Below, piece by piece: positions 34,601 to 47,500 of a stretch of 64,000 nucleotides of DNA. The notes under the pieces are model-generated. The model was not told the origin of the DNA. It made no database searches and saw nothing but the letters and a program-made list of their open reading frames with translations. The number at the start of each line of letters is the position of its first letter. Positions within the stretch are counted from its first letter, which is position 1. Source of the DNA: Trichuris trichiura (Eukaryota; Nematoda; Enoplea; Trichinellida; Trichuridae). The stretch lies in assembly GCA_037903355.1 (NCBI GenBank), contig JBAJFE010000014.1, positions 4,278,001 to 4,342,000 on the forward strand, given 5' to 3'. A program made the translations under genes and the position numbers.

Positions 34601-37600
34601 GAATCAATATACGCAGAAGGCTTTCCTCTTGCTCAACGAGACAAGGCAGTTCATCACCCTAAAGAACCACAAATCAACATGAATGTACAGATAAGCAGGA
34701 AAACCAATTTTTTATTAATTACAAAAGAAAACACTGACCTATGATTAACTACATTTTCTTGGTGGTTGTACAGAAACCTTTAATTATTTCACTGGCGACG
34801 CTTTCAATAAACGCTGCAGTACAAAGCCATTTGCTTTAATATCCTTCCATTTTAACAACTTCCACGATGTAACAAATACAGATTAAATTGCTACCAAAGC
34901 GAATTTTGTTTTACCAATCTCGATAGCAATGGACGTTGCCATGCATCAGAATTACCAGACATTATTCAAAAATCTTTTTCTCAAAACTTCAGCTAAATTT
35001 GGAAGATAAAGTGTTCTGACAATCTTTAATGCATTTTCCTCTTAAGACTGTTGCAAAGGATCCCGCTTTTATCGCTGTTAACCAACTCGCGCCGGATGCT
35101 CCTTTTTTGTTGTTACTAATGACGAAAGCAAGACGGCGAAAGCTATACTGCTGTGAGTCAAAGTCAAGGGTCGACCCGAAAGCTCCAGAAGCAAAAATAT
35201 TGTCATAAATAACCGGTCTCACCGTAAATAAAATATACAGTGAGATACGGGAATACTATGTGTAAACATATAGAGTCTGTTTAGAGAAAGCTTGCAGTTT
35301 AAATCGTAACTACCTAAATTTGTTATTATTCAGAATTGTACAGATACGAAACTGGATGAAATAACATGCGAACAAAAATAGAGACAAGGAATAATACTAG
35401 ACTGCTGCGAAAGTCTTCTACCATTACTTCGTATTGAAAACGAGTCAGGTTATCGGGTGGAGACGACGGTAACGGTTTAGTCTCCTGTTATTTAGTGAAT
35501 TTATGCTGCACCAACAGAGAAGATTCACGTGCACGCAAGATATATTAAATGTAAACTGAGTATGCAAATTAATAAAAACAAAAGAGGGCATACCATCAAT
35601 GACAGGATTGTACTACTGATTTCAAACACTGCACAGGGCTTGAAGAACGTTCTTCCCGTTTTGAGTAAGCGAAAATTTTCCTTCGCATTGTCCGTCCCGC
35701 AATTGTCCAAGATACTCAACTAAACCAATAGTTAGAAAAGCCATTGATATTAAACTGTACCTCAAGATCAACTGCAAAATCGCCATCTCCTGTTTGTTGA
35801 AAGCATAGAAACAATGCTGCTTCACCCTAGTACGAACCAGTCGATGACTGGCTTATTAAATTACGAGTCGTAATACCCTAGAATTCGGACCTACTGACAG
35901 GTCGACATAAACCTCTGACTGAGTAACATTATCTGCAGAAACTCCAAAACTCCAAACTGTTGAATCATCGAAGACTTTAGGTTTTACTGCAAGTCTAGAA
36001 TATAAATCGCTGTTGTCGCTACTGTGCTTTTCCAGCTAACTGAGGAAAGTTCACCGTAAATGAGGTAAGGCGAAGTCTTCAAAATTTCTTACGCCAACAG
36101 TGAAAGAATGCACTTCGTCCAAAAAGGCTGTATGGCTGCTATCGTATTTGAGATTAACCTTTAAGGGAACAGGCATAATCCTACGAATGAACGGCTCGTT
36201 AAAGAAAAACGACAGAGGCTTTGAATACCTCAGACTCCTTGCAACTGGAACGCTTAAATAACGAGTGCAACTTTTTGCTGCAGAATGCACCCAATTCTCT
36301 TGACTAAAATTCTCCCAAAGCAAACTTACATACACATTAGAATCCGTTCCGCTGAGATCAACTGATATGGCAGTTGGCTATAAACAAAAAATAAAAAAAC
36401 GAACTGCTTGCCGTGATCACAAACCTGAAGTTCAAGGTTAACATGCTCAGCACGCGGACAGATTTGTTGACAGAAAGTAGCCATGATGCCTGGTTCAAGA
36501 AATACACAATCCTGGTCAAAGGAAAACGACGAATTATAAGACTGATTGTTGAACTTAACAACAATCCTGAATAAGCGCATCTTTTCAGGTGCTAGCAGCA
36601 TTATGCTAATTCGAAACAACATCTCTGTGCCAACAAACGCTTCGGAAACACTGAAGTATCCGTCTAAGCTGATGCAGCCCATAAGATCATCCATTGGAAT
36701 AAGCGTAAATGATTTTTCCGCTAATTGATATTTCCAGTCGCTAAGACTTTTACACACGGTTGACGTAGAAAGGTTAGCTTCTGGTTCAGGTAGGGTGGCG
36801 GTTAACACGCGCGACAAGTTGCTGTACACACGACGTCGCTCTTCATCAGAAAAGTTCATGAATGGATGTAGAGTTTCAAGGGAAAAACGTATGTAAGCCT
36901 TCAGATCCGCAGTTGCAAAAGCACATTTGAGCCCGAGTACTACGCAAGCCTTCATCAGCGAACACCAGCGATCCTTCCGAAAATTACTCAACGCGTGACT
37001 TAACACTTGAAGGGCTAACTCGAATTCCAGTTGGCAAAAGTACTGTTCAGCAATGTGCACCATCACTACCAACTTCATACGGAAAGCGCGATGCTTTTTG
37101 AATTGGGAAAGAGCGTTAGACAACAGCAACAAAATAATGGATGAATAATTCACTGAGGCTTCGTGACGGTAGAGATATTTTCGTAAGGCAGCTTTGTAGA
37201 CAGCCATTGAAGCATGGTCTGCTTCACTGGGCAACCTTTGACCGTAGTACCTTACTGGCGGCCAGTTATCGTCCGCCTGGTCAACACTTTCAAAAGAAAT
37301 GGACGTCTGGCCAAGTTTCTTCCGCTGAATCATATACTCTGCCGCCGCTTGATAGTAAAACCCTGGGTGCTGTGTTTGCACCGTTAAGAGTCCTTTTTGA
37401 ACAGCGCCTTCGAATAGATCCGCAAAAACCCAGAACCTGAAAATACTAAAGTAATACAGCACGCTTCAAAAGCGTCTTATTACTTGACCCTATGCAAAGC
37501 ACAGCGCAAACATAATTCCGCATTCAATTAGTCTTAGCAAGCAGCAGAAATCATCAAAAACAGATGACATAACGGTTGAAATGACCCTTCTTTACCGAAA

Positions 37601-40600
37601 CAAAGTCAAACTGGCAGACATACGCTGAACGGTATATAACAATACTAACGGATACGAATTTTCCCTGAAGAAAAAAGGAATGATTGACCGATATGGTTTG
37701 ATGAAGCAACACTGACTTTTAAAGCACCCTAAAGCCTTTTTTTATTTTAAAAATAAAGCGCGCATGAAACTAACAATAAAATTCTTCCGCAAGTTACCTT
37801 TCAGCTATGCAACATCATTTGAAGAATGGTACCTGGCACACAACATTGTCAAAATGTTACAATTCGAAGATTTCTTATGGTCTGGTCCCATTGGAAAGAC
37901 AAAGCAGTATCTCTAATAAAGTGAAAACATTGGCGATTGGCCAAAGGATGGGCACTTATAAGAGAAGAAAGAAAAGGCAATGTACGGCTCGCTGTCTGTA
38001 TTAATTCTTTTTGCTTTTGAAGATTTGCCTCGGACAGCAACTGGTTCCAGCGCTTGCAAGGTATTTGTTCACTCCTGCGCGCTCAAAGCGAAGTCTTATT
38101 CATAAATAAGGCCCAGCAATAATAATAAATGATAAAAGGAATTGAAAGCCCTATGTTAAGCAAATAAGACAGAGAAACTATACCAAAATTTTGCAATAAA
38201 GGTTCTGACATTCTGATCTCCCGAAGGCGACGATACGATGCCTATATGTAATTAGTCAAACTAAAATGAATTATGCAGGAACAGTGCACATATCTGATTA
38301 AAGATTTTGCGCACGCTCGTAGCTTGAGAGGAGAATGAGTAGTTTAAGAGAATTCATAAGTATCAGAAGCATGACCAAGGGCATCGTTTTTCTTGATGAA
38401 CTTGGAAACATAGGTGTGGAACCACGAAAAACTTTAACAGCCCATTAACAAAGATGAAAGAGACTGAACTCACAAAAAGACAATGAAATACGGAGCTTTC
38501 GGAACTTATATACTCTGTCGAAAGTTTTTGTAGACCTTCTACGGCTTTTTTCGTTTTCTGTCTGTGCTGGTAAGTGTAATCAAACGAAACAATTGCTTTA
38601 CCAACGGATGGATTATTAGGAAAAAAAATGAACAGAACCAATGCACTCAACTTTATTTCAGAGCTTTCGGAACGTTTCAGTTCCGTCGTCAGTGAATTGG
38701 AGGCCGGATGAAAAAAGACAGACAAAAAACGGGAAAAGCGGTAGATTACAAAAGCCGTGAAACACAATTCCGTTAACGAAGCACCACGTGTTCTCTGTCG
38801 AAAGTGTATCAAAGATTTTAGCCTACAGGAACCTATGATTAAACGCTAGCGCACCACCATTACTCTCACCATTTCCGCCCATGTTATAATTGGTATTTTG
38901 CTGATCAAGATAAATAAAAGTATTCTAAATACACGAAACGTTTCTACTGGGGTAGCTAGCTGTAAGTTGTACATTTCTAAGTCATTCCTATTTTCACGGT
39001 ACGTATTTGTTACCTCAGATTCATGCGCATTTTCTCCTCCTAGTATGCTGTCGTAGGTAACTTTCCGCGTCTGAGAACAAAGCTATTCAAACACTTCGTA
39101 TAACAAATAATAACAGCTGTTTCGTTTTATGGAATGTCTGCTCAACGAACAGTATTGTAGAACCGATCAGTCCGAAAAGGCCATTTTTTTAAAAAAGTCA
39201 AGTGAGCTGCATTCAAACGGATTAACTTTCACGAGTATGGAGAAGCAAACAGAAGCGATCTTGCAGCACGTAGTACAGCATAAAAATGAATACAACTAGC
39301 GATTCTTACTCCTTACGTCACAAAATAGATAAGACATTTTTGAAACTGAAATTAACCCGTTGTCTTGCAGCAATTGTTAACGGTACGCATACAAAGTAAA
39401 AGGTCAAATATAAGTGTGGGAAAACTAATTGCGATGTCATACCTAAACCTATGTATAGCTTATATCCAAGGACACGAAAAAACACTTACTGCCTGGCCAG
39501 CCAAGCATAATGCTCGAACTCCACTTCATACAAGCCAGTTTTACCCTTGAAATAATCGATATGCTTGCGAAAATGCGACAGCGAATCAATCAACTTGTTA
39601 TGTTTGAAGCACAAATTGCATATCTGAAAAGAGCTCGTCCCAACCTTGCATAATGCAATTGAGATGAAGATGTCAGTATCTGACCTTGTACGAAAGGAAG
39701 CCACCAATTACTTTCAGTTCTGTAACAGCATGTTCAGCAGGTTCTATTTCTAGCAGCATTTGATAAGCTTGCTTGTAATACCTAGGACAAGAGCTGCGAG
39801 CATTACTTAAACCTTCCAATATTTTGTTACCTGAGAGCTCCTAAGGGATCCTGACAGAGCTCGCTGAAGAATCCCTGCTTAAAAGAATAGCGGACATACA
39901 GCCGCTGAAACAAAGTCCATAAACATAAATTATCAATAACGATTGCATACTTGAGAAACGGAACGACTCAAAGCTTCCTTTTTAGTTTTTGCAATTTTCA
40001 ATTCATTTTGATAATAATTTTGAGCAAGATCAAAGAACGCATGCTCCAACCTAAAAGACAACAAACAGACACGTGCAGGCACTAACGTATACACGGCAAA
40101 TCTTGAACAACATGGGTTGGCGCCGGCTTTCGCGACCGAATACATTGAACTTACAGACAAATCACGCAATCCAGAAATTTCGAAAAAATTAACTTTTAAA
40201 CTATACCAAAGCAAAATACGGGAAAGAAATTAAATAATAAGCGCTGTGGGGTTACTATTCCGTTTTTTATAGAAAAGGACCTCTAACCAGAAGGTGAATG
40301 AGTGGGCACTTACCCTCTAAACAGACCCTATGCCTATGTGACTGGGAGGTGATAAAACTGTTCCTAAAACTTCACTAGTAGAACATGACGTTGGTACTTT
40401 GCCTTGTTTTTATTCATACAGACATTATGGTGCAGAAAACGGGTTGCTTCAGAAAGAAAGACTGAAAGAAAGTTCGGTAACTCAAAAACTGCCCGCGGAT
40501 TTTCGGCTGCGCAGATGACCGACGCCTTCAGTTCCACGCTGTTCAGTAATAGGCTGCATTTATTCTCTTCTTACCTCAATATATACCCGAAGAGTCGGTC

Positions 40601-43282
40601 GCTTTGCGGCAGTATAAATAGTAGCTTGGATGAAAGCTCGCATGCGGAGCATAATTCAGCTGCCTTCTGCGTCGCTGCTTCATCTTAAAAGTTGCAAAAT
40701 CATTCACGATGGAACTTCGGAATTGGATTACCAGTTGGCAACGTAGCGACTGGCTGCAGCAAAACCAATGCCAAATACGGATTTCTCCCTCGAGAGTTTT
40801 GCCTAGACATGACCTACTCGTCAGGAGCAAAAAGGTTCAAACTGAAAGGCTAAAAACAATTTCCTCAACTTTCTCGACTTTTTTCTGCCTTAGTGTTCGC
40901 TGGTACTCTGCGAGAATCTAATCACCGTACGGATCCATCGGAGAAGACTACATTCGATGCAGAAGCAGACTGCCCCGAAAAAGATGCTTTATTTACACCT
41001 AACGTCGCAATAAGCCAAATTTCCAATTTATTACTTACTGCAACAGCGAATATACTTAGCCTATGCTCTGTTATATAAGCTACCGTGAAGCAAGAAATAA
41101 TTGAAGAACGTTTATTACGAAGGTCAACTTCTTACCGCAACGAATTCATCTTTATTACGGCTTTGTTCTGTTATTTAATCGATGTGAAGTAAAAAGTGAG
41201 AAAGTTTTAATCGTACACAACTTCAAAAAAAATTTTTGTTTGATTTCGTCTATGATGCCTCGCGTTTTATAGTTCCTACCGAGTGAATTAACAGGACAAA
41301 GCCATAGTTGGCGTCATGAAGCCAAGCTCCTGTTACCAGAGAAATTCAATCTTCAAACGCAACCAATAAGAAGTATTTGATGGTGTGGCCATCCTTGGTT
41401 GCACTTTAAACTATCTGCTGCGGAGATAAGTAGATTAACATTTTGGTGCGATGTAGCAAGCATAGGAAACTACAGAGTGATTATCTGGCTTCATGGCAAA
41501 TAAACTTATATATAGCATCGTAACAGTCAAAACATAGACGGCGAAATTTAAAAATCAATTATGCATATGACAGAATTACGCATTGACATTATATGGATAT
41601 GACGTTTTGATATGCCGAAACGAGTTAGTTTGGATATAACGAAACGAGTTAGTAGAGAACAGGAAATCAAATTCTGCATTAACTCTCTAAAAAATAGAAA
41701 ACACTGCATCCGAAAGTTCTGCTAAACTAAGAGGCGGAGCACTCGGAAGTGAATAAACAACAGTCAACTAATTGGTATTCATAATTTAAGACCGCTGAAG
41801 ACGGGTGTCGGGTGACCCGAAAGCTCCGGATTTGAAGATTTTATCGCACAACAGACGGGACTCTCTCCGTAATAAAGCTATTTCATTATGAAAACAGTCA
41901 ACTATCCTCATTTATTCTAACTGTTCGTCCATCTGTTTAGTGTGCATTCGTTCTTGAACCGTGAAAAATGTTCGCCGTCAAAAAAGATGCCATCCCACAA
42001 ACGGAATAATGAATTTCTCATAGGTCTGCACAAATAACTCATCTGAACCATAGTCAGTAGTTTCAATAAAAAGCTGACCTTATTTGTTCGAAAATTAACG
42101 TACCGTATAGACTTAATTTTTGAAGCGCATTCCGTCACCTTTTCTGCCCAGGAAGGATGATTCCAATCCAAATCAACGAAAAGTACGAGGACCGCAGGCA
42201 CCTGCTGCAAATGCTTTTGCATCCAAGTTGTCTTTAGAATGCCCATGTCAGCAGAATCGTCCACGTGCTCCTAGACAACAATTACGTGCAACATCCAATT
42301 ATTACGAGTGCTCTATCCACAAATTTAAAAAATTTTCAGATGCCTCACTGTGAATCACAGATGCCTTGTAACGGTTTTACAGTTTTTTCAAGGCGACAGC
42401 TATTGATCGTCAAAAAATAGGAACATTTCAATTTCCTGGAATCATTGCATCCTGAACTGTCAGAATTCTCTCGGAGGTTCGTTACTACACTTAACTTAGA
42501 AGAAGCGAAATCCACATAATAGATAACTAGCCAATCTCGAATATTTTAAAATTGGATCTCTAGTAGCGGATGTGTACACTTTCACGCTCATTTTAATGAA
42601 GAAACAAAAAAGAAATAAAAACTCGTTGCTTTTGGCGCCTATAGGTACACGTAAACCTACCAATAATAGATGCGCGGATGACGGGATACGCAGGATCTGA
42701 AAGCACAGAATTTCTACTTCATAATTTCTTCATTAAAACAGACAGACCGTAACTTTCAAGCATGATAATCAATCTAAAAGCTTACACGTCTACTCGTACC
42801 GCTAATAGTCCCCGCAAACATTTTTTTCCTTAACAAATGTTACCAGATCATTAATTTAGGCAAGTTCATATTGCTTGGTATACTGGTAGCAAAACAGCGT
42901 TAAAGTTTCTTAAAAGTATGGCTATCCGCAAAGGAATATTACAGTGCATCTTCGAAACTAACCAGTCAAGTGAAGCCCACCCACTACGCCGAAAAACTTG
43001 GATAAAATAAAATCTATCCTTTCTGTATCAAAGTGTCGTTATTTGAAATACGGATCGTTTCGTCGGCTTAAAGCTGCGTCGTACCTTTGCTTTCAAATCA
43101 AAAACGTACTGGCTACCACTCGCTAACTGGAAGTTCAACGGCCTCCGATCGGGGCGTCGATTCATCATAAGAGCGTCCCAAATATTTTTGTGCGCAGCGT
43201 TGTTATGGACGTCTAAGCCCAACAGTACAATAAGTTGCAGCGTGGGGCACGTCAGCTCCACGGGTAGCTCGGATATGTCCAT
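28685..43282 (-). CDS. TRAPPC11: TRAPP complex subunit 11 (foie gras), at least 15 exons
   Basis: Subunit of the TRAPPIII tethering complex in ER-Golgi transport. Supported exons, 5' to 3': 43282-43052 (MDISELPVEL, LLGLDVHNNAAHKNIWDAL), 42270-42049 (LDWNHPSWAEKVTECASK), 40947-40926 (22 nt, SSPMDPY), 40683-40575 (AELCSACELSSKLLFILPQ), 40050-39951 (LEHAFFDLAQNYYQNE), 39904-39831, 39781-39685, 39623-39490, 37436-36425 (large foie-gras exon, ADLFEGAVQKGL, TQHPGFYYQAAA), 36377-36093 (AISVDLSGTDSN, gryzun region), 36035-about 35913, 34658-34447, 29317-29212, 29146-28921 and 28870-28685 (ends ILVLVQKL). Exons between 34.7 and 35.9 kb are not fully resolved. Exon 34658-34447 keeps frame only if one of two adjacent TTAG copies (34546-34553) is ignored. 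Long introns carry Tigger-A2 and ribozyme-like repeats. The ATG at 43282 fits the family N-terminus. It lies 173 bp after RPS29 on the same strand. Confidence 0.93.
31357..31388 (-). ncRNA. Hammerhead-ribozyme-like motif
   Basis: CUGAUGA, hairpin CGGGCC/GGCCCG with loop CCGGCGU, then AAAGCU, on the left arm of the palindrome. Confidence 0.5.
32055..32086 (+). ncRNA. Hammerhead-ribozyme-like motif
   Basis: Same sequence as the left-arm copy: CUGAUGA, CGGGCC/GGCCCG hairpin, AAAGCU. Confidence 0.5.
32353..32984 (+). pseudogene. Tigger transposase remnant (copy A2)
   Basis: It starts MAGRKESRELALLKRKVDLI and keeps the HTH region (MRAANTRISGSMIQEVARRF). The frame shifts near 32750, continues as EDFI...FASGFKEEDIFNADKC, then jumps directly to the C-terminus (QTRIDTFFSKHCSP). 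The DDE core from the first catalytic region to the acidic tail is deleted. Confidence 0.88.
33085..33480. mobile_element. Palindromic element with one intact ribozyme-like motif, 12-bp TSD
   Basis: Perfect 169-bp inverted arms 33086-33254 and 33272-33440 around a 17-bp spacer, followed by a unique 40-bp tail. The flanks CATACAGATACT at 33073-33084 and 33481-33492 are a 12-bp target duplication; the empty site is seen in Tigger-A1 near 18213. The left arm and spacer hold a complete minus-strand core (33232-33262). The right arm starts inside the motif and lacks CUGACGA. Confidence 0.88.
33232..33262 (-). ncRNA. Hammerhead-ribozyme-like motif
   Basis: CUGACGA, hairpin CGGAAC/GUUCCG with loop UAGAGC, AAAGCU. 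The 5' box lies in the spacer of the palindrome, so only this strand has a complete core. Confidence 0.5.
38490..38790 (-). repeat. Ribozyme-bearing repeat in a TRAPPC11 intron
   Basis: Diverged relative of the 33-kb element: the minus strand runs from the core (38692-38662) through AAGTTGAGTGCATTG and CATCCATCCGTTGGTA to CAGCACAGACAGAAAACG and a second truncated GAAAGCTCC at about 38500. A fragment reading GGGAAAAGC lies at the other end. No target duplication was found. Confidence 0.6.
38662..38692 (-). ncRNA. Hammerhead-ribozyme-like motif
   Basis: CUGACGA, hairpin CGGAAC/GUUCCG with loop UGAAAC (loop differs from the 33-kb copy, stem conserved), AAAGCU. Confidence 0.5.
41795..41825 (+). 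ncRNA. Hammerhead-ribozyme-like motif
   Basis: CUGAAGA, hairpin CGGGU/ACCCG with loop GUCGGGUG, AAAGCU, followed by a tail ending CCGTAATAAAG. Single copy within a TRAPPC11 intron, antisense to the gene. Confidence 0.5.
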
Positions 43283-43455
43283 TCTATACGTGATTGCTAT
43301 TAAAGCATCGCTGTGAAAAGAATAAAACAACAGGAGGACTGTTCCTCAGTGTGTAAAACAGTCAGAACGAAGTCAGTGCACAGAGTTTTAATTCGTCACA
43401 TTACATCAGACATTGACAATCAACGGCTGACGATGTTCTTTGTTGAACTTTCTTT

Positions 43456-43725
43456 TCAGTTAAACTGCAACAAACCCTTTAAGTACTGCGAATTTTCTAT
43501 CGTCTGACTCACCTTCTTGAAACCAATGTCGCTGGCATACTCTCTGAAGCAGCGACGACACATGTATAAGTTGTATTTCCGTATAAGCCCATGATGATTG
43601 GCACAGACGCGACTAGAAAAGCGCATCGTCGGGTGAAACACCAAAAATATGATTTGCACTTACCAACTACGCGATCCAGGTCCATACTTACGAGGATGCG
43701 AATAATTTATATTTTCATGCCCCAT
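43456..43725 (-). CDS. RPS29: 40S ribosomal protein S29 (uS14), 3 exons
   Basis: Exons 43725-43664, 43612-43513 and 43464-43456 join in frame to 56 aa, exactly the usual length. Sequence runs [20 protein letters not shown], then [20 protein letters not shown] and [16 protein letters not shown]. The two CxxC pairs (CRVC and CRRC) form the zinc site of uS14, a small-subunit head protein. The last coding exon is only nine bases including the stop. Introns are 51 and 48 bp with GT-AG ends. The stop lies 173 bp upstream of the TRAPPC11 ATG on the same strand, which suggests an operon or a very compact promoter. Not obvious from single-frame reading because every exon is short. Confidence 0.95.
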
Positions 43726-44089
43726 CGCAGAAATAACTGATTTTCTTGCTTTGCGCGCTAGAAAAATTGCTCGGTAAAATAGAAAGCAAAAACGTCATTT
43801 CGAACCTGAAGAAGTAACTTGGAAAAGAATACAGCAAAACGGAACAAGCTATCGTATGCAATATAGTGTGCAAGTAACATCGAAAGCGTGACGTGGAAGC
43901 TCTATCCAAAAGCTGATTTTGGTTGAAAAGAAAGCAAAAAACTGTGATTTTTACTTACTTCATTTAAGGAAAAAAATGTACGCTTTTTCTACGGACACCT
44001 GGTGAGCTATGTTAGATCATTCGACGATTTCGAAATCGCCAAAAGCCATCCTATCTATTTTTAAAAACGGGACGATTTACATATCGGCA

Positions 44090-44290
44090 GTACGGTTTAT
44101 TGTCTGGCACGTTGATGGAGTCTGAAATTAAACCGAAGCAAATACCCTACCAACGGATGGATGAGCAGTTACTAAGGAAAATTCGGAACAAGACACTTAG
44201 TGTTCGTAGCTTTCGGGACTAACCTTGTCCCATCGTCAGCGATGATGGTAATTTTTCGTTGTTTTCTCAGAGTTACGGTAGCACGGGTGA
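44090..44290 (-). repeat. Ribozyme-bearing repeat between RPS29 and POLL
   Basis: Minus-strand copy with core at 44239-44208, followed downstream by CATCCATCCGTTGGTA, shared with the 18-, 33-, 38- and 59-kb copies. It lies in the intergenic region between two divergent genes. Confidence 0.6.
44208..44239 (-). ncRNA. Hammerhead-ribozyme-like motif
   Basis: CUGACGA, hairpin UGGGAC/GUCCCG with loop AAGGUUA, AAAGCU. The closing pair is U-G where other copies have C-G, and the stem sequence differs while pairing is kept. Confidence 0.5.
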
Positions 44291-44518
44291 GCTATTAACA
44301 GGAAAGATCCGGAAGTGTCCTATTTTCATTAAAATCATTTCAAGTATTGTGATCTTTTAGCAAGAACGACTACCTCGCAATCCAATTTAATGATTTAAAA
44401 TTTTTGTTCACTTATTCGGGCTTACAATCACTTAGCACTACTGTAATTCGCACATTGTTTACTCTCATGGTGTAGTTGTTTCTTTCTGCATTTGGAGCGT
44501 GAGCAAGTTTGTGTAACA

Positions 44519-47500
44519 ATGTTTTCCGGCGAAACTTTTTACTTGGTTCCGGAGAATGTGATTCGTTCCAGAATAAAAATATTCAAGCAGCAAGTTGAGC
44601 AAAACGACGGAGTTTGGAACGAATCGTTAGATTCAAGTGTTACAATTTTGCTACTGGACGATGAAGTCGACAAGATTCTTTCGGACGACTTGTGTCGCAA
44701 AATCAACAACCCGTCGCGTACGAAAATTGTGCGCTTGTCTTGGCTTGTTGATTGTTTGAAACGAAATGTCAAGCTGGATTCTACTCCGTACGCGGTTCAG
44801 TTTCCTGGTTTCCGTAAGCATGGGCACGAAGATTCTGTGTGCTCAAGTAAAGAAAGCGTGGAGGAAGATTCGCCTGTACTTATGAACTTCTAAATGCATA
44901 CTTTGTTTATTTTGTGGTTTTCAGCTTCAAAAGCAGCCTCGACGTGAACTTACTGATTCTTCCGAAAGTGAGACAAGCTCTGTGTCATCAGAGCTTGAGG
45001 AGGTGATTTATGTATTTATTACTGTTGTAAACAGTGTAGCATGTGCAATAGTTGGGTAGGAATAAGAACGCACACACAGCTGGACGTTCAATGGCTCTCA
45101 TTATAGGAACAGTACAAATCTGGTAGTGAACTCGCTCGTGAAGAACGGCAAGGAAGCGCTAATCCTAATCAGGACGTTATTGAACAGTTGAAAGTAGGTT
45201 TCGAATTCTTTAAAGTCAGTTTCTTCTTGGTAACGAGACTTGCATTTTTTTGTCGATCGCTTTACCCAGAAGTGTTCTGCTTCGATTCCAAGGCTTGCTT
45301 TTGTTTCGCAGATTGTGCTTTTTAGAACTTGCTATAGTCGTTCGCCAACGAGCAAGCTGGCTGTAATATCCCCAGATGTTTGTACTAAGAATTTTGCTCT
45401 ATTATAGAATGCCATGAGTGACGAATTTAGTTTACGAAGAGCTGTGAAGCATTGTTTTAAGGTGCTCGCCAGTGGCTATCGGAGCATAAATGATAGATGG
45501 AGAACTTACGCGTATGAAAATGCCATAAGAGCGCTGGAAAAGTGCGACTACCCTATCAGATCCAGCGAAGTAGACTGTTCCGACACGCTGATGTTTTTGC
45601 CTTCACATATACGTATACGTTGTTCCAGCAATTGAGATCCATTCGCGGTATTGGGAAACGAATAGCTGAAAAAATTGAAGATTACTGGAAAAGCGGCAGC
45701 GTAGAAAAAGCGGAAAAATTCAAGACAAACGAGCGTCTTCAAGTGTTGGAGTTGTTCAATAGTATTTGGGGAGTAGGACCGGTTAAGTCCGAGCAATGGT
45801 ACGCTCAGGTAGTTCAATTTTATCGGCTAAAATGCATGCCGCGTTTAACTTTTCTTAACCGCTTTCCAAGGGATTTCGTACTTTGGAAGATATTCGCCAA
45901 AAAGCCAAACTGACTCATCAACAGAAAGTTGGATTGAAATATCGCGATGAGTTCTTGAAAGATATTCCCCGCAAAGAGGTTGCTCAGATTGCTCAAATCG
46001 TGCAAGATGAAGTCAAATCCATTGACGAACGATGTATCTTTGAAGTTTGTGGCTCCTATAGACGTGAGGAGCCGTTCAGCGGGGATGTTGACATCCTAAT
46101 AACTCACCCGGATGGCATTTCGCATAGAAAACTTTTGCCTTTACTAGTGCAGCGTTTATCGGAGAAAGGTGTGACAGAATTGCACGATCATGCTTATTGT
46201 CAAATTCTTTATTTAAGGTTATTTTACTGACCACCTTACTGAGCAGAAACGTGATGTTCACAAGTACATGGGTGTGTGTTGTTTACCGGAAGAAGGCAGC
46301 CTGGTAAGGCCATCTTGTCAATCTTCTATTTAGTACTGTGTTGAGGTTTACACGCAAGAGAAGAGATGAACTTTCTGTTAGTGACGTATACAAGGTTATT
46401 CCAAAAAAACGCAAAATAGCGGATGCTCGCTTTGTCATACCATGTTTCCCCTGTAATAAAGCTGTAACTTATATTTATTTTTCCTTCAAAAAACATGGCA
46501 GGGCTTATCCTCCGGGGTGGTGTATTATGATTTCAAGTACTACACTCTATACTTGTTCATTTATTTATGTGCAGAAACCCATATGAAGCATAAATGTAAA
46601 GCAAAAAAATATCGAAACATCTAGAAGGCCCATAAATGTAAGGCTACAAAAATGTACAAATACCTACGTTTATTCGAACACGGTCATGTCGTGATTTCTT
46701 GGGACACCTACATAAATGTCCGAATTCTGAATTCTGGCCTGAGTTTCTTGCGACTCGTTTCTTGCAGGACCTTTGAGCTCAGCCTCTCATGCCTTGCAAT
46801 AAAGCTTTCCTTGAACGAGCATTTCTTGTCCAAGCAGCTTGCTCGTAGAGCATTGGAAGCACAGCTGTCAGTAACTTTGTCCCATGAGTTCTTTGCCGAA
46901 GTCACAACGTTTTGCAACCTGGGCCTCATACGCTGATTTCTCTCCATTTTATTTTCAGTGCAGTAATTGATTTCACTGCGCAAATTGTCTCTGAATGGCT
47001 TGTTTATTCCAATATCAAGAGCCTGTAGGTAGGCAGTCATTCCTACAGGAATCATTACCTGATCTATTCTTCTCTCTAAAAAAAAGTTCTTCATCTCTTT
47101 AGAGCGGTGAATGCTGGCTAAATCGCGGACTATCATTCCTCTTTGGCCACCTCGCAAAATAGGTGGCAGCATTAAATCGACTCATTTCCTTATAACTGAC
47201 TATGTTCACCAGGCTTTTTCGGTTTGAAGAACATAAATACCTGAAACACGCTCAATTTCGTTTTTCTTTCCCTTTGTAATGATTAGAGAAGGGACTTTCT
47301 TCCCGTTCACACGAATTGCTAAAATGCCTCTGATGCGCGCACTTTCGTAACCAGTAGAAAGAATGTAGATTAACGAGGCTCCTCTACGGTCAATTGTTGT
47401 TTCAAATCGTTTGCCCATAAGCACTGCAGTTTTATGCATAGCAATTATGTGGGACAGTTGGTATTTAGAAAAATTGATTCGCTCAACAAAGATTACATAT

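Noticed and set aside
35150..35222. Minus-strand ORF in TRAPPC11 region taken as an exon
   Set aside because: It contains a degenerate ribozyme-family segment (GGGTCGACCCGAAAGCTCC) on the plus strand and does not match TRAPPC11.
36378..36424. Continuous reading of the large TRAPPC11 frame through CDHGKQFVFLFFVYSQ
   Set aside because: This 47-nt stretch has GTTTGT...TTTATAG ends; removing it joins LELQ to PTAISVDL, which matches the family.
40605..40920. TATAAATAG box and plus-strand ORF suggesting a nested gene
   Set aside because: The TATA-like string is the antisense of TRAPPC11 coding sequence (LLFILPQ, exon 40683-40575). The plus-strand exon phases do not join.
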